From Dehalococcoidia bacterium UBA1151 (GTDB lineage Bacteria > Chloroflexota > Dehalococcoidia > Lucifugimonadales > Lucifugimonadaceae), in assembly GCA_002311865.1 (NCBI GenBank), contig DBZV01000093.1, positions 6,952 to 13,860 of the forward strand: DNA of 6,909 bases. The letters are read 5' to 3'. Shown one piece after another: positions 6,345 to 6,909 of this stretch. The notes under the pieces were generated by a model that was not told where the DNA came from, did not search any database, and saw only the letters and a list, made by a program, of their open reading frames with translations. A program made the position numbers and the translations under genes. Every line of letters begins with the position of its first letter. Position 1 is the stretch's first letter.

Positions 6345-6429
6345 CGCCCAGAGCGGGAAGCAGCGTGAGCAGGATAAAGACCGCCAGGGCCAGCAGCCAG
6401 AGGATGATATTGCGATAAGTGACATTCAT
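6325..6429 (-). CDS. 34-residue single-TM membrane peptide, unrecognised
   Basis: Seen: an ATG at 6429 opens a 34-codon minus-strand frame. A short polar start with Arg (MNVTYRN) is followed by one hydrophobic segment of about 20 residues (IILWLLALAVFILLTLLPAL) and an acidic tail (GEGDSPL). The positive-inside rule gives N-terminus in the cytoplasm and the acidic tail outside. The composition is what a real small membrane protein would show and is unlike a random shadow frame. Against it, no clear Shine-Dalgarno precedes the ATG and no homologue is recognised. Its TAG shares the CTAG tetramer with the dGTPase stop. It lies downstream of the propeller gene on the same strand, 146 nt away. Confidence 0.5.
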   Translation of the reverse strand: MNVTYRNIILWLLALAVFILLTLLPALGEGDSPL

Positions 6430-6575
6430 TGCGTTATCTGCAATCTACCATTGCCCGCCGAATTCAGCACGCACAAATACTGTCGATCCTTAGAAACATT
6501 CCCGCGTCTGAACACATCCACCCTGTTCTAAAACGCCCATCTCCCCGGCACCCCGCGCCCAGTACGCACTGGTGT
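6430..6575. other. 146-bp gap between the small membrane ORF and the propeller gene
   Basis: No convincing gene is seen. A 5-bp hairpin CCAGT-acgc-ACTGG (6559-6572) lies 3 nt beyond the propeller stop, without a T-run. A GAACA-N9-TGTTC inverted repeat is at 6510-6528. Any promoter for the 34-codon ORF would be here, but no clear -10/-35 pair is visible. Confidence 0.4.
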
Positions 6576-6909
6576 CTAGAAGTCTGGCTCCATGCTTACC
6601 GAGAGGCGGCCAATTGGGCCACGATCGTCGGCGTACCAGAGGACGTTGTCCCTGATCGTCATGCCGTGGACTTGAACCGGGTCTGGCACGCGGAAAGCAT
6701 CGAAAGTGCGCCCATCTTCCACTCGATGCCGCGTTACGGTTCCAAGCGAGGTGTCCGCAACCCACATGTGCCCTTCCTCTTCGGCCCAGGCAATGCCGTG
6801 CACGCGGAAGCTGGGAGCCTTGAAGCGATGCACTTCCTTCCACGTTGATACGTCAACGACGTGCACGAACTGCGATGGCGGTGACGCGATGTAGATGTGG
6901 CCGTCTTTC
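6576..6909 (-). CDS. Beta-propeller (NHL/SMP-30/Vgb-like) protein, C-terminal part; N-terminus off the window
   Basis: Seen: an open minus-strand frame enters at the right edge and gives 110 residues to the TAG at 6576-6578. It holds about two and a half repeats of a propeller blade: HIYIASPPSQFVHVVDVSTW, then FRVHGIAWAEEEGHMWVADT, then PVQVHGMTIRDNVLWYADD. The VHG(I/M)xx...(M/L)W(V/Y)AD repeat is typical of six- or seven-bladed propellers of the SMP-30/gluconolactonase, virginiamycin-B-lyase or YVTN/NHL group, many of them secreted or periplasmic. The exact class and any active-site residues lie upstream, outside the window. A GTG at 6866 is internal, not the start, because the blade pattern continues upstream of it. 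Confidence 0.75.
   Translation of the reverse strand, partial: KDGHIYIASPPSQFVHVVDVSTWKEVHRFKAPSFRVHGIAWAEEEGHMWVADTSLGTVTRHRVEDGRTFDAFRVPDPVQVHGMTIRDNVLWYADDRGPIGRLSVSMEPDF

Noticed and set aside
6510..6528. GAACA-N9-TGTTC as an SOS/LexA box
   Set aside because: The Gram-positive type LexA site is GAAC-N4-GTTC; here the spacing is too long and no SOS gene is adjacent.
6429..6848. Plus-strand 139-codon and minus-strand 117-codon frames at the right end
   Set aside because: Both overlap the beta-propeller coding frame, which has clear repeated blade motifs; the other frames show none.

Overview
The window looks like a piece of a free-living bacterial chromosome, moderately GC-rich by eye. 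It carries housekeeping and accessory enzymes rather than a mobile element. A secreted cohesin-like protein with a Thr-Pro-Ser-Pro linker, a secreted-type beta-propeller and a type of dGTPase common in Gram-positives and Chloroflexota together hint at Chloroflexota (SAR202 or Dehalococcoidia-like). This placement is an inference, because no rRNA or marker gene is present.

Layout. On the minus strand at the left are a partial cohesin-like secreted protein (running off position 1) and, upstream of it, a zinc-dependent MDR alcohol dehydrogenase (582-1613). A 145-bp divergent promoter region (1614-1758) separates these from a plus-strand run of five genes: an extended-SDR NAD-dependent epimerase/dehydratase (1759-2781), a RimJ/RimL-type GNAT acetyltransferase (2797-3354), an MFS exporter (about 3448-4704), a very short MFS relative (4748-5197) and an HD-domain dGTPase-like phosphohydrolase (about 5258-6328). 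The dGTPase meets a 34-codon minus-strand membrane-peptide ORF tail to tail, with stop codons sharing CTAG inside a 10-bp-stem hairpin. At the right edge is the C-terminal end of a minus-strand beta-propeller protein.

How the genes work together. The dehydrogenase and the epimerase are divergently transcribed oxidoreductases sharing a regulatory region, which suggests a small-molecule (sugar, polyol or amino-alcohol) pathway, but no substrate can be read from the sequence. The acetyltransferase and MFS genes are plausible modification and efflux functions. The dGTPase-like enzyme is housekeeping and probably only co-transcribed.

The most interesting signal is the short MFS gene. It aligns without gaps to its upstream neighbour at both ends but lacks about 262 internal residues, so the first membrane segment is joined in frame to the last three. 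It also sits in a chain of very short overlapping ORFs with good ribosome-binding sites (4704-4751 and 5194-5277). No CRISPR, defence system, tRNA, rRNA, IS element or clearly novel multi-gene system was found.
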